In this document: one piece after another, positions 20,826 to 29,244 of the stretch
Layout of the letters: each line of letters starts with the position of its first letter
How positions within the stretch are numbered: the stretch's first letter is position 1
NCBI RefSeq assembly: GCF_000768065.1
Contig: NZ_JRKM01000001.1
Coordinates: forward strand, 1,426,001-1,490,000
Direction: 5' to 3'
DNA: 64,000 nucleotides
Source: Aquabacterium sp. NJ1
Lineage (GTDB): Bacteria > Pseudomonadota > Gammaproteobacteria > Burkholderiales > Burkholderiaceae_C
Program-made: the position numbers and the translations under genes
The notes under the pieces: model-generated
Seen by the model: only the letters and a program-made list of their open reading frames with translations
Database searches by the model: none
What the model was told of the DNA's origin: nothing

Positions 20826-23800
20826 TGCTGCCTTCCCCATCATGTGCATCGTCATCCAAGTCGTCGTTCATAGCTATTTCGATGCCTTGCTCGACAGACC
20901 ATCCGTGCCCAATGGTCAATGCGTATGTGATCTGCTTCGCGTCAGTCGTAAACAGACTTGCCGTGAATTCATCTGCAGGCCCCGCTGAAAGACCAGCAAT
21001 CTGCTTTGTGCCTTCATATGCCACCACCTTCTTGGAACCACCAAACGGAAGCCACGCCTGGGGATAGTCAGTGAAGCCTATCGCCTCACTGTAGAGTGGT
21101 GATTCCAATGAAGGTTTGATACTCGGCGCCGGCACACTTGCAGCCAAGCCATCCGGCAACGCCATCAAATTCGCCGAGCCCCCGCCCCCACTTCCCCACG
21201 CATGCGCCGCCCCCTTCACCGTCCACGTTCCCGGGCAGGTGAAGGTGATGTCGCCACCCTTGATCACGATCTGGCCCTGGCCGGCTGTGAGGGTGATGCT
21301 GTCGCTGGCCTGGATGCGGATTTCGTCGGTGGTGCTTTGCACGGTCAGGTCTTTGTCTGACCAGATCTGCTGGGCGTCGGTGTGGGCGCGCAGGCTCAGG
21401 GCGGCATTGGCGGTGATGGCCTTGATGCCACCGGCATGGGTGTAGAGGCTGGTGGTCTGGCCGCTGACGCTGCTGAGGGTGTGAGCGCTGGTGAGCTGGG
21501 CGTCGCCCTGGGTGGTCAGGCTGGTGTCCTGGCCGCTGAACAGGCTGATGCTGCTGGGCGTGACGAAGGCGGCCGTGGTGGGGGTGTCCAGGTGCAGCAG
21601 CGGTTTGGCGAAGCGCTCGACCGGGTCGCTCAAGGTGCGGCCGTTGGCTTTGCGCGCTTCGTGGCCTTGCACAGGGCCGTTGTATTGGCCCTGGGTTTGC
21701 GGGTCCATGGCGTCGGCGTGTTGCTGCATGGCCTGTTGGGCATCGTGGCTGGTCAGGCCTTGGGCACCTTGCTGGCGGGCGCTCTGGCTCAGTGCGTCGC
21801 CCAGTTGGCGGGCGGCTTTGAGCTGGCCCACGGCTTCAGCGGCGTCCATCTGGGTGCCGTTGACGCTTGCGCCTTGTGCGCTGCGGGCGGTGGTGCTCAT
21901 GAGCAGGCCTTCGCCAGCGCGGACCATGGCCCACCCTTCGGTGTGGCCGTAGAAGCCTTCGCCCAGCCATTGGCCGCGTTGGGCGCTGCCACCACCGCCC
22001 TGCCCGCTTTGCTGGATGATGCGGCCCAGCGTCAGCTCGCTCCAGCCGGTAGCCGCGCTGTGGCTGGCCAGGCGCATGCGCAGCTGGCCGGTGGCGTCAT
22101 CGATCAGCCACTGGTTGGCACCTTGTTCGTCCAGGTGGGGGTTGTGCCAGCCGGAGATGGTGCCGGGGTGGTTGGCGCCGGAGTCCGCACCCGCGGGCCA
22201 GGGCAGGTCGTGCTGGCCATTGTGCAGTTGACCCACCACAAGGGGGCGGTCGATGTCACCGTCGACAAAATCCACCAACACTTCGGTGCCCGCGCGGGGG
22301 GTGAAGACGGCACCCCAGTTGGGGCCGGCCACGCCTTGGGCCACGCGCACCCAGGTGCCGCTTTGGGCGTTGCCGGGGGCATGGCCGGTGTCGGCACCAC
22401 CGATGGTTTGCGGGGCGCTCAAGGCACCAGCCAAGGGGGCCGCACCGCGCTGCCAGCCGAACTGGATGCGGATGCGGTGGTCGCGATCGGTGGTCAGTGG
22501 CTCGCCTTCATTGGTCACGACCACGGCGGTCTGCAGACCGGGCGCGGTGGGTTGCCGCGGCGGCATGGGGACCAGGCGGGCGCTGGCGGGAACGGCCTCG
22601 AACGTGTTGCGGTAAGTGCCCTCTTCCACATCGGTGCGCTGCAGGAGCTGCGCAGCCTCATGGCCCAGGTTGTTGGCCGCCTCGTGCGTGATGCGAGTAG
22701 CACAGAAGGCGTTGTCCGCGCCCGTGCCCAGGTCTTGCGTGTACAGGCTGTGCTCGGTGAGCTGGAAGGTGGCACCCGGGCGCAGCACGCGCACGGCGCT
22801 TTGGCCGCTTGCGCGCACCTGGTTCAACTGGTGGGCTGCCATCAGCGCTTGCGCGCGGGCGTCGGCGGCCTTGCTGCTGGCGGGCTGGGGTGTGCCCACG
22901 CGGCCGTCGGCAAAGCGGCGCTCGCCTTGGCCGATGTAGTGCTCCAGCGTGGGTTGTTGGCCGAGGGCGATGTCCGCCGCCGCGTTGGCGCTCACGCCGG
23001 CCAGCTGGCGTTCGTCCCAGGCGGCCAGGGTCACGGCATTGGTGCCGATGTGCTGACCCACGCTCCAGGCGGTGATGGTGTCCTGCGTTTGCCCCAGGCC
23101 CAGGCCCGATGCCACACCGGACAGCCCCACGGCGTTGGCGACACTCGCCAGCAAACTGCCGCCACCCGACCCGCCTCGCAGGTCGGGCTTGCCAAAGCGC
23201 AGGGCGCCAAGGTCCGCGCGCTTGGCCAGTTGATCGAAGATGACCAGCGTGTGTTTGGCGGCACGCGGGCCAGCCAGGGCACCTGCGGCCACGCCGTCGT
23301 GCTCCAGGCGCCAGCTCCAGCCTTCGCGGGCCATCAGCCGGGTCACAAACTGCCAGTCGGTCTCGCGGTACTGCGTGGTGATCTCGTGCACAGGGCCCGG
23401 GTCGGCCACGTCGAGCTTGAAGTTGGCTTGCGGGTAGGCCGCCAGCACGCTGCTGATGATGTCGGCGCTGGTGGCGTCTTGAAAGATGCGGCTGTCACGG
23501 CGTTGCTTGAGCCAGTGTGTGAAGCCGTAGAGCGTGATGCGGAAGGCGCCTGCGCCGCCGTCGCTACCCAGTTGGGCGACCTGACCGGCGTAACCGTGCC
23601 AGTTGCGCCAGTGGCCATCGGCCTGCATCAAACGCAGGGTGACTTGCTCGCCGGTCAGGGCCTTGAGTTCAAGGAAGGCGCTGGTGCTGAGGCAGTCGAT
23701 CTCGGCGTGCAGGGGCTCGTCTGCATGCACCGATTCAACAAGGCGGAAGTGCGTCACCACCAGGGTGCCCGACGCCATGGGCGTCTCGAGCTGGATCAGG

Positions 23801-23892
23801 CGCGTGGCCTGCCCAATGCCCAGTGCAGCTTTGAGGCGGGACAGCAATGGAGCGTCCAGGCCTTGCAGGCCACCTGAAAGCGGAAAATTCAT
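20818..23892 (-). CDS. vgrG: type VI secretion system spike protein VgrG with C-terminal extension
   Basis: A 1024-residue needle-tip protein that trimerises on the Hcp tube and carries effectors into target cells. The gp27-like part spans about 30-400 (THFRLVESVHADEPL, ITTQYRETDWQFVTRLMARE). The OB-fold/gp5 part is around 480-620 (DHRIRIQFGW, WVRVAQGVAGPNWGAVFTPR, GTEVLVDFVDGDIDRPLVVG). A DUF2345 region follows to about 920, with repeated polar beta-strand segments (FTCPGTWTVKG). The last roughly 100 residues (from SIKPSLESPLYSEAIGF) are an extra tail with lower G+C codons, a likely cargo adaptor for the effector encoded next. No T6SS sheath or membrane-complex genes are in the window, so this is an orphan vgrG island. 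Confidence 0.93.
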   Translation of the reverse strand: MNFPLSGGLQGLDAPLLSRLKAALGIGQATRLIQLETPMASGTLVVTHFRLVESVHADEPLHAEIDCLSTSAFLELKALTGEQVTLRLMQADGHWRNWHGYAGQVAQLGSDGGAGAFRITLYGFTHWLKQRRDSRIFQDATSADIISSVLAAYPQANFKLDVADPGPVHEITTQYRETDWQFVTRLMAREGWSWRLEHDGVAAGALAGPRAAKHTLVIFDQLAKRADLGALRFGKPDLRGGSGGGSLLASVANAVGLSGVASGLGLGQTQDTITAWSVGQHIGTNAVTLAAWDERQLAGVSANAAADIALGQQPTLEHYIGQGERRFADGRVGTPQPASSKAADARAQALMAAHQLNQVRASGQSAVRVLRPGATFQLTEHSLYTQDLGTGADNAFCATRITHEAANNLGHEAAQLLQRTDVEEGTYRNTFEAVPASARLVPMPPRQPTAPGLQTAVVVTNEGEPLTTDRDHRIRIQFGWQRGAAPLAGALSAPQTIGGADTGHAPGNAQSGTWVRVAQGVAGPNWGAVFTPRAGTEVLVDFVDGDIDRPLVVGQLHNGQHDLPWPAGADSGANHPGTISGWHNPHLDEQGANQWLIDDATGQLRMRLASHSAATGWSELTLGRIIQQSGQGGGGSAQRGQWLGEGFYGHTEGWAMVRAGEGLLMSTTARSAQGASVNGTQMDAAEAVGQLKAARQLGDALSQSARQQGAQGLTSHDAQQAMQQHADAMDPQTQGQYNGPVQGHEARKANGRTLSDPVERFAKPLLHLDTPTTAAFVTPSSISLFSGQDTSLTTQGDAQLTSAHTLSSVSGQTTSLYTHAGGIKAITANAALSLRAHTDAQQIWSDKDLTVQSTTDEIRIQASDSITLTAGQGQIVIKGGDITFTCPGTWTVKGAAHAWGSGGGGSANLMALPDGLAASVPAPSIKPSLESPLYSEAIGFTDYPQAWLPFGGSKKVVAYEGTKQIAGLSAGPADEFTASLFTTDAKQITYALTIGHGWSVEQGIEIAMNDDLDDDAHDGEGSND

Positions 23893-23970
23893 GAGGACTC
23901 ACCTGATCGATTTTTAGGTATAGCGGGCGATTGTCGGCGGTCCGCGCCGAGGGGGCCGCCCCGCTTGCGA

Positions 23971-23997
23971 GGGGATATTGCAAGCAGTTGTATCCCC
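23971..23997. promoter_or_regulatory. inverted repeat upstream of vgrG
   Basis: GGGGATA and TATCCCC form a 7-bp inverted repeat with a 13-base spacer, 79 to 105 bases upstream of the vgrG start and before the divergent exporter gene. It could be an operator or just a chance hairpin. No clear promoter boxes were identified around it. Confidence 0.3.
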
Positions 23998-24050
23998 AAC
24001 GGAATCCCCACGCCGGATGGTGACTCCCAGCGCGGGCTAGACTGGCCGCC

Positions 24051-24953
24051 ATGCCCACCGCCGCTGCTGCCCAACCATCCACCCACCCGTCTGTTTTACA
24101 GGGCTACCTGGCCGGGTTGGGCACGGTATTCATCTGGGCAGGTTTCATCCTGATTTCCCGGCTGGGCGGCAAGACAGCGCTGACCGGCTGGGACATCGTG
24201 GCCCTGCGCCTGGGCACGGCCTCGCTGTTCCTGCTGCCCTTCTCGCTCAAGCTGCCGGCCGGCACCTGGCGTGACAAGCGCTTGTGGACCATGGCCCTGT
24301 TTGGCGGCCTGTTGTTCCTGGTGCTGGTGTACGCGGGGTTCAAGCGAGCACCGGCGGCCCACGGCGGCATCTTGCTACCCGGCATGCAACCGTTTCTGGT
24401 CACGGCCCTGGCGTGGGTACTGATGGGTGCGCGGCCTTCGCGTCTGCGCCTGTTTGGCCTGATCCCGATTGCGGCGGGCGTGGCTTGTGTGGCCATGCCG
24501 CAGATCCTGGGCGCCCATGAAGGGCCGAGCACCTTGGCCGGTGACGCGCTGTTATTTGGTGGCTCGGTCGCCTGGGCGATCTACAGCGTGCTGGTCAAGA
24601 AGTGGGCCGTGGACGCCTGGCTGCTCACGCGCTTCGTGGCGCTGGCGTCCTGCCTGGTCTTCATGCCCGTGTACCTGGCCTTCCTGCCCAAGGGCATCGA
24701 TCAGGTGCCGATGTCGATGTTGCTGCTGCAGGGGCTGTACCAGGGCCTGGGGCCCACGATCGTGGCCATGCTGTTGTTCCTGCGGGCGGTGGCCATCCTG
24801 GGTGCGGAGCGCACGGGGGCCATGGTGGCGCTGGTGCCCGTCATGGCTGGCCTGGGTGCAGTGCCCTTGCTGGGCGAGCCTCTGACGGGCTGGCTGGTGG
24901 CAGGCCTGTTGCTGGTGTCAGGCGGGGCCTTTCTATCGGCCCGGCTGAAGTAA
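24051..24953 (+). CDS. EamA-family (DMT superfamily) membrane transporter
   Basis: A 300-residue integral membrane protein with ten predicted hydrophobic helices arranged as two EamA repeats (about 15-145 and 165-295). It belongs to the drug/metabolite transporter superfamily, whose members export amino acids, nucleosides or metabolites. Family hallmarks are the FIWAGFILISRL start of the first repeat and LLFGGSVAWAIYSVLVKKW at the start of the second. It is divergent from vgrG and convergent with the EAL-CBS-GGDEF gene, so no partner gene indicates its substrate. Confidence 0.88.
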   Translation: MPTAAAAQPSTHPSVLQGYLAGLGTVFIWAGFILISRLGGKTALTGWDIVALRLGTASLFLLPFSLKLPAGTWRDKRLWTMALFGGLLFLVLVYAGFKRAPAAHGGILLPGMQPFLVTALAWVLMGARPSRLRLFGLIPIAAGVACVAMPQILGAHEGPSTLAGDALLFGGSVAWAIYSVLVKKWAVDAWLLTRFVALASCLVFMPVYLAFLPKGIDQVPMSMLLLQGLYQGLGPTIVAMLLFLRAVAILGAERTGAMVALVPVMAGLGAVPLLGEPLTGWLVAGLLLVSGGAFLSARLK

Positions 24954-24964
24954 GGATCAGGCAA

Positions 24965-24994
24965 CAGGCTCAAACAGGTTCAAACAGGTTCAGT
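24965..24994. repeat. three tandem 10-bp repeats between convergent genes
   Basis: Three consecutive decamers, CAGGCTCAAA, CAGGTTCAAA and CAGGTTCAGT, fill the short space between the exporter stop and the end of the EAL-CBS-GGDEF gene. The last copy covers that gene's stop codon at 24990-24992. It probably arose by replication slippage; no function is suggested. Confidence 0.7.
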
Positions 24995-26804
24995 TGGCCC
25001 GCTGGTCCACATAGACGCCGGTGGCCAGTTGCTTGGCCTTGTGCTTGGCCGCGGCTGCAGCGGTCGCCACCGATTCGGCGCGGTTGAAGTCACCCGGCAA
25101 CACGCGCATGACACCGGCTGACAAGGTGGTCAGCGGGAAGAAGCGCTGCACGCCATCGCGGTCTTCGGCCTCAATGCCACCACGCGCCTTTGCGGTGTCG
25201 TCAAACAGCTCGCAGGCGGCCGCATTGAAGGCGGCCACGGCAGCCTCGATGCGCTGCATCCAGTCCTCGCTCTGGAACAGGATGACGAAGTCGTCGCCGC
25301 CCACATGGCCGATGAAGTCGCGCCGCACATCGCAATGCGCCACCAAGGTGTTGGACAAGAGGCGGATCATCTCGTCGCCGCGCCAGTAGCCGTAGTAATC
25401 GTTGAAGGGCTTGAAGTGGTTGAGGTCGGCGTAACAGGCAACAAACGAGGCGCCGCTGCCGAGCAGGCGTGAGATGTGCATCGTCAGCGGGATGTTGCCA
25501 GGCAGGAAGGTCAGCGGGTTGGCGTGGCGCGCGGCCTCGATGCGCAGCTCGGTCACGGCGCGCACCAGGCGCTCGCCGGTGCCCATGCCCTGGTAGAGGC
25601 CGTCCCGAGTGAGGATGAAGCCTTCGGTGAGGTAGCGCTGGTCTTCGGATGTGAGCACCTCGGTGAGCTCGTCCAGGCCCATGTGCACGTCCAGCTGCAT
25701 GGGCTGCGTGTTGGCAAACAGCAGGCAGGTCTTGTGGTCGTACAGCTCCTTGAAATAGGCCTTGGCGTAGTGGTTGAAGAAGCCCTGGCGGTTGATCAGG
25801 CCAATTGGCTTGCCGTCCTTGACCACGGCCAGGGCCTTGAGCGTTTCGTCATCATGAAAGCGCTGGGCCACCTGCTTGTGCGTGGCGTCGGCCCCCAGCG
25901 GTGCCACACGCAGCATGAGCTCGCCCACAGTGAAATCACTGCGACCGCTGCGGGTCTTGCTGGGCAGGACGGAGATCTCGCGGCTGGCGATCACCTCGCG
26001 TGCAGCAGGCAGCAGGCTGCTCACGAGATCGGCCTGGGGCCGCCCCAGCAGATAGCCCTGCCCCAGTTCGATGCCGAGGTCACGCAGCACGCGCAGTTCA
26101 TCAGCGGTCTCCAGGCCTTCGGCCACCATCTGCGTGCCGAAGGTTTCGGCAATGCGCCTGAGCGCCGTGATGGTCTGGACCTTGTCCGGGTGTGAGGAGA
26201 TGTCCTTGGCAAAGTACTTGTCGATCTTGACGTAATCGGGTTTCAGCTCGGCCCACAGGCGCAGGCTGGATCGGCCGTCGCCAAAATCATCCAGCGCCAG
26301 TTGCACGCCGTATTGGCGAAGCGCGGCCACCGCTTGCTGAAGGCGCGGCAGGTGCTCGACGCGTTCGTGCTCGGTGACTTCGACCACGAGGCGAGCCGTG
26401 GTGATCTGGTGGTCCTTGATCAGGCCGAGGATGCCGTGCGCCACCGGGTGGGCCATGAGGGCCGCCAATGCGCTCGCACTGAGGTTGACGAGCAGACGCC
26501 CGCTCATGCCCTGCCTGGCCCAGTGCATCAAGGCCAGCTTGACACAGTGCACTTCCAGGTCGAAGTGGACGCCTTGTTCGCGGGCCGCAGCAAAGAGCGC
26601 ATCCGGTGCGGCCAGTGCGTGCCCTTTGGGGCCACGCACCAAGGCCTCGTGCCCGAACACTTCGCCATTGTGCAGGCGGCCCAGTGGCTGGAAGTGGGTG
26701 GTGAGCAGGCCGCAGGCCATGATGTCCTGCACCGTCATCAGCTGAAGGTCGGCGCAGCCTTCAGTGTCTTGCTCATACGCGGTGTAATGCGCCGAAACCG
26801 TCAT
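24990..26804 (-). CDS. EAL-CBS-GGDEF c-di-GMP protein
   Basis: A 604-residue cytoplasmic protein with no membrane helices. The N-terminal EAL phosphodiesterase domain (about 25-270) keeps EALVR at 53-57, EVTEHERV, DDFGDGRSS, YVKIDKYF and AEGLET, so it is probably active. A CBS-type pair lies at about 295-420 (LKALAVVKDGKPIGLINRQG), a likely adenine-nucleotide sensor. The C-terminal GGDEF domain (about 430-600) has GGDDF in place of GGDEF; a bound-GTP regulatory role or weak activity are both possible. Domain order EAL first, GGDEF last is the reverse of the common arrangement. It is convergent with the exporter and follows the acyl-CoA dehydrogenase on the same strand. Confidence 0.88.
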   Translation of the reverse strand: MTVSAHYTAYEQDTEGCADLQLMTVQDIMACGLLTTHFQPLGRLHNGEVFGHEALVRGPKGHALAAPDALFAAAREQGVHFDLEVHCVKLALMHWARQGMSGRLLVNLSASALAALMAHPVAHGILGLIKDHQITTARLVVEVTEHERVEHLPRLQQAVAALRQYGVQLALDDFGDGRSSLRLWAELKPDYVKIDKYFAKDISSHPDKVQTITALRRIAETFGTQMVAEGLETADELRVLRDLGIELGQGYLLGRPQADLVSSLLPAAREVIASREISVLPSKTRSGRSDFTVGELMLRVAPLGADATHKQVAQRFHDDETLKALAVVKDGKPIGLINRQGFFNHYAKAYFKELYDHKTCLLFANTQPMQLDVHMGLDELTEVLTSEDQRYLTEGFILTRDGLYQGMGTGERLVRAVTELRIEAARHANPLTFLPGNIPLTMHISRLLGSGASFVACYADLNHFKPFNDYYGYWRGDEMIRLLSNTLVAHCDVRRDFIGHVGGDDFVILFQSEDWMQRIEAAVAAFNAAACELFDDTAKARGGIEAEDRDGVQRFFPLTTLSAGVMRVLPGDFNRAESVATAAAAAKHKAKQLATGVYVDQRAN

Positions 26805-26820
26805 CGTGACTCCATGAGTG

Positions 26821-26844
26821 ATGCGGCCTTATCGGAGGCCGCAT
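26821..26844 (-). terminator. hairpin between acyl-CoA dehydrogenase and EAL-CBS-GGDEF genes
   Basis: A perfect 8-bp inverted repeat, ATGCGGCC / GGCCGCAT, with an 8-base loop. It lies about 87 bases beyond the dehydrogenase stop and 17 bases before the start of the next minus-strand gene. There is no T-run, so it may be a weak terminator or a leader structure of the downstream gene. Confidence 0.35.
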
Positions 26845-26930
26845 GGCGCCACTTGAATGAAGTTTTTGTGACAGCTCAGGGCATTGCGGACATGGCCGCA
26901 GCCGTGATCACAAGCCCCGTCACAGGCCCA

Positions 26931-28085
26931 TCACAGCCCCATCTGCTTGGAGATGATCTCGTTCATGATCTCGTGCGTGCCGCCGCCGATCGAGAGGATG
27001 CGGTTGTCGCGGTAGAGGCGCTCGACCACGGACTCGCGCATATAGCCCATGCCACCGAAGATCTGTACGGCTTCGTACGTCACGAAGTCGGCCACCTCGG
27101 TGGCGAAGTTTTTGGCCATGGACACCTCTTGAATCGCCGTCTTGCCGGCCTGCATGCGGGCGGCCACGCGGTAGGCGTACTCACGGGCCACATCCACCTT
27201 GGTGGCCATCTCGGCCAGCTTGTGGCGGATCACCTGATGCTTGCTCAAGGGCTTGCCGAAGGTGACGCGGTCCTTCACATAGTCCATGCAGGCTTCGAGC
27301 GCCATCTGCGCGGTCATGTAGGCCATCACGGCCAGAGCCAGGCGCTCAGCCTGGAAGTTGGCCATGATCAGCATGAAACCGGCGTTTTCGGGGCCGATGA
27401 GATTGCCCGCGGGCACGCGCACGTTCTCGAAGAACAGCTCGGCCGTGTCCGAGGCCCACCAGCCCATCTTCTGCAGATTGCGCCCGACGGTGAAGCCCGG
27501 CGTGCCCTTCTCGATCAGCAGCAGCGAGACGCCGGCATAACCTTCGCCGCCAGTGCGCACGGCCACGGTGTAGTAGTCGGCGCGCACGCCGGAGGTGATG
27601 AAGGTCTTGGAACCGTTGACGATGTAGTGGTCGCCCTCACGCACGGCGCGGGTGCGCAGGTTGGCCACGTCGGAGCCGCCACCGGGCTCGGTGATGGCCA
27701 GCGCGGCGATCTTGTCGCCGGCCAGCACGGCAGGCACCACGCGTTGCTGCAATTCGGGCGAGGCGCCACGCCACACAGGCGGGATGCCGATGTCCAGCGA
27801 GCCCAGGCTGGCCACGAGGCCGCCGGAGGTGCTGCGCATCAGTTCTTCGCTGACAGCCAGCTTGAGGAAGACGTCGTCAGGGCTGCTGCCGCCCAGGTGC
27901 TCGGGGTGGCCGATACCCAGGATACCCAGGTCGCCCGCCTTCTTGTACAACTCGCGAGGGAAGCTGCCGTCTTCTTCCCATTGCGCAATGTGGGGTTTGA
28001 TTTCCTGCTCCACGAAGCGGCGCGCGGTGGCGCGGGCCATGTCGTGGGTTTCATTGAAGTACGAGGCGAAGGGGCTGGCGGTCAT
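26931..28085 (-). CDS. acyl-CoA dehydrogenase
   Basis: A 384-residue flavoprotein that introduces the alpha-beta double bond into an acyl-CoA during beta-oxidation or branched-chain catabolism, passing electrons to ETF. The N-terminal helical domain, the FAD-site segment AITEPGGGSDVANLRTRA and the C-terminal bundle with YEAVQIFGGMGYMRES and RLYRDNRILSIGGGTHEI are all present. I chose the ATG at 28085 because AGGAGA lies upstream; the longer in-frame start at 28151 has no such site. It is divergent from the reductase gene, sharing a 165-base control region that contains a possible LiuR-type operator. Chain-length or branch specificity is not predictable; citronellyl-CoA or short-chain substrates are possible. 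Confidence 0.92.
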   Translation of the reverse strand: MTASPFASYFNETHDMARATARRFVEQEIKPHIAQWEEDGSFPRELYKKAGDLGILGIGHPEHLGGSSPDDVFLKLAVSEELMRSTSGGLVASLGSLDIGIPPVWRGASPELQQRVVPAVLAGDKIAALAITEPGGGSDVANLRTRAVREGDHYIVNGSKTFITSGVRADYYTVAVRTGGEGYAGVSLLLIEKGTPGFTVGRNLQKMGWWASDTAELFFENVRVPAGNLIGPENAGFMLIMANFQAERLALAVMAYMTAQMALEACMDYVKDRVTFGKPLSKHQVIRHKLAEMATKVDVAREYAYRVAARMQAGKTAIQEVSMAKNFATEVADFVTYEAVQIFGGMGYMRESVVERLYRDNRILSIGGGTHEIMNEIISKQMGL

Positions 28086-28171
28086 GGGGTGTCTCCTGTG
28101 GCGGCTGCCATCCAGGGGCAACCTTGTTTGCATGCCCAATACTACAATCAATTTACCAAGACGACCACCAA

Positions 28172-28187
28172 TTGACGTAAACGTAAG
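28172..28187. promoter_or_regulatory. possible LiuR-like operator
   Basis: TTGACGTAAACGTAAG lies in the divergent control region of the acyl-CoA dehydrogenase and reductase genes. From memory, it matches the proposed LiuR (MerR family) recognition sequence TTTACGTAAACGTAAA at 14 of 16 positions. LiuR controls branched-chain amino acid and fatty acid breakdown in proteobacteria, which fits both flanking genes. No liuR gene is in the window. Confidence 0.45.
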
Positions 28188-28250
28188 GCACCGCTAAAGT
28201 CGGCACCATCCGTTTTCCATACCATCCAGATTCCGAGGACGACACCCATC

Positions 28251-29129
28251 ATGAGCGCGCAACAGCATTACGACAGCATCTTCCGCCCCGGCCTGTTTGC
28301 CGGGCAGGTCCATGTGGTGACGGGCGGCGGCAGCGGCATCGGCCGTTGCGTGGCGCATGAGCTGGCCGCCCTGGGTGCCACCGTGGTGATCACGGGCCGC
28401 AATGAAGAGAAACTGGCACGCGTGGTGGCCGAGATCACCGAAGACGGCGGCAAAGCCGATTCAGTGGCCTTCGACATCCGTGATGAAGACCAGGTCAAGG
28501 CGGCCGTGGCCGGCATCGTGGCCAAGCACGGCCAGATCCACGGCCTGGTGAACAACGCGGGCGGGCAGTTCCCCTCGCCGGTAGCGGCCATCTCCAAGCG
28601 CGGTTTTGAAGCGGTCGTGGCCAACAACCTCACCGGCGGCTTCCTGATGATGCGCGAGGCCTACAACCAGAGCATGGCCAAACACGGCGGCGCCGTCGTG
28701 AACATGACGGCCGACATGTGGAATGGCATGCCCGGCATGGCGCACTCGGGCGCGGCACGCGCCGGCATGGCCAACCTGACCAAGACGGCCGCTTACGAGT
28801 GGGCGGCATCGCACGTGCGCGTCAACGCCGTGGCACCCGGCTGGATCGCGTCCAGCGGCATGGACGCTTACGGCCCGGCCATGGCCCCCATGATCCGCGT
28901 GCTGAAAGACAACCTGCCGGCCAAACGCCTGGGGCTGGAAGCCGAAGTCAGCTCGGTGATCTGCTTCCTGCTGAGCCCGGGGGCTTCGTTCGTCACCGGC
29001 ATCACGGTGGCCATCGACGGTGGTGCGCCGCTGCACAGCCCGGTCATGCCCACGGCCAACCACGCCGGCGCACCGAGCTATGACGGCTTCCACCGTTCGT
29101 CGGTGCCCAAGGTGCTGCAGGACGTCTGA
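28251..29129 (+). CDS. short-chain dehydrogenase/reductase, trans-2-enoyl-CoA reductase (PECR)-like
   Basis: A 292-residue Rossmann-fold oxidoreductase. The nucleotide-binding loop is TGGGSGIG (about 23-30) and NNAGGQF is the conserved central motif. From memory, the chain resembles animal peroxisomal trans-2-enoyl-CoA reductase, especially HSGAARAGMANLTK, PAKRLG...EVSSVICFLLSP and SFVTG. In that alignment the usual catalytic YxxxK is replaced by HSGAAR, as in PECR-type enzymes, so the classical SDR tyrosine is absent. It probably reduces or handles an enoyl-CoA, consistent with the divergent acyl-CoA dehydrogenase. A hairpin lies 48 bases after the stop. Confidence 0.87.
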   Translation: MSAQQHYDSIFRPGLFAGQVHVVTGGGSGIGRCVAHELAALGATVVITGRNEEKLARVVAEITEDGGKADSVAFDIRDEDQVKAAVAGIVAKHGQIHGLVNNAGGQFPSPVAAISKRGFEAVVANNLTGGFLMMREAYNQSMAKHGGAVVNMTADMWNGMPGMAHSGAARAGMANLTKTAAYEWAASHVRVNAVAPGWIASSGMDAYGPAMAPMIRVLKDNLPAKRLGLEAEVSSVICFLLSPGASFVTGITVAIDGGAPLHSPVMPTANHAGAPSYDGFHRSSVPKVLQDV

Positions 29130-29176
29130 AGCGACACCGGTCGGCACCCTACCGGCATCAGTCAGCAAGACCGCAC

Positions 29177-29198
29177 GCCCGTCAGGTGAATGACGGGC
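29177..29198 (+). terminator. hairpin after the reductase gene
   Basis: A perfect 8-bp stem, GCCCGTCA / TGACGGGC, with a GGTGAA loop, between the reductase stop (29129) and the next start (29245). It lacks a T-run, so it may instead be part of the next gene's leader. Confidence 0.45.
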
Positions 29199-29244
29199 TG
29201 CATAGAATCGGCTGCATCCTTGTCTGACTTCCCCTCGAAGTGCC

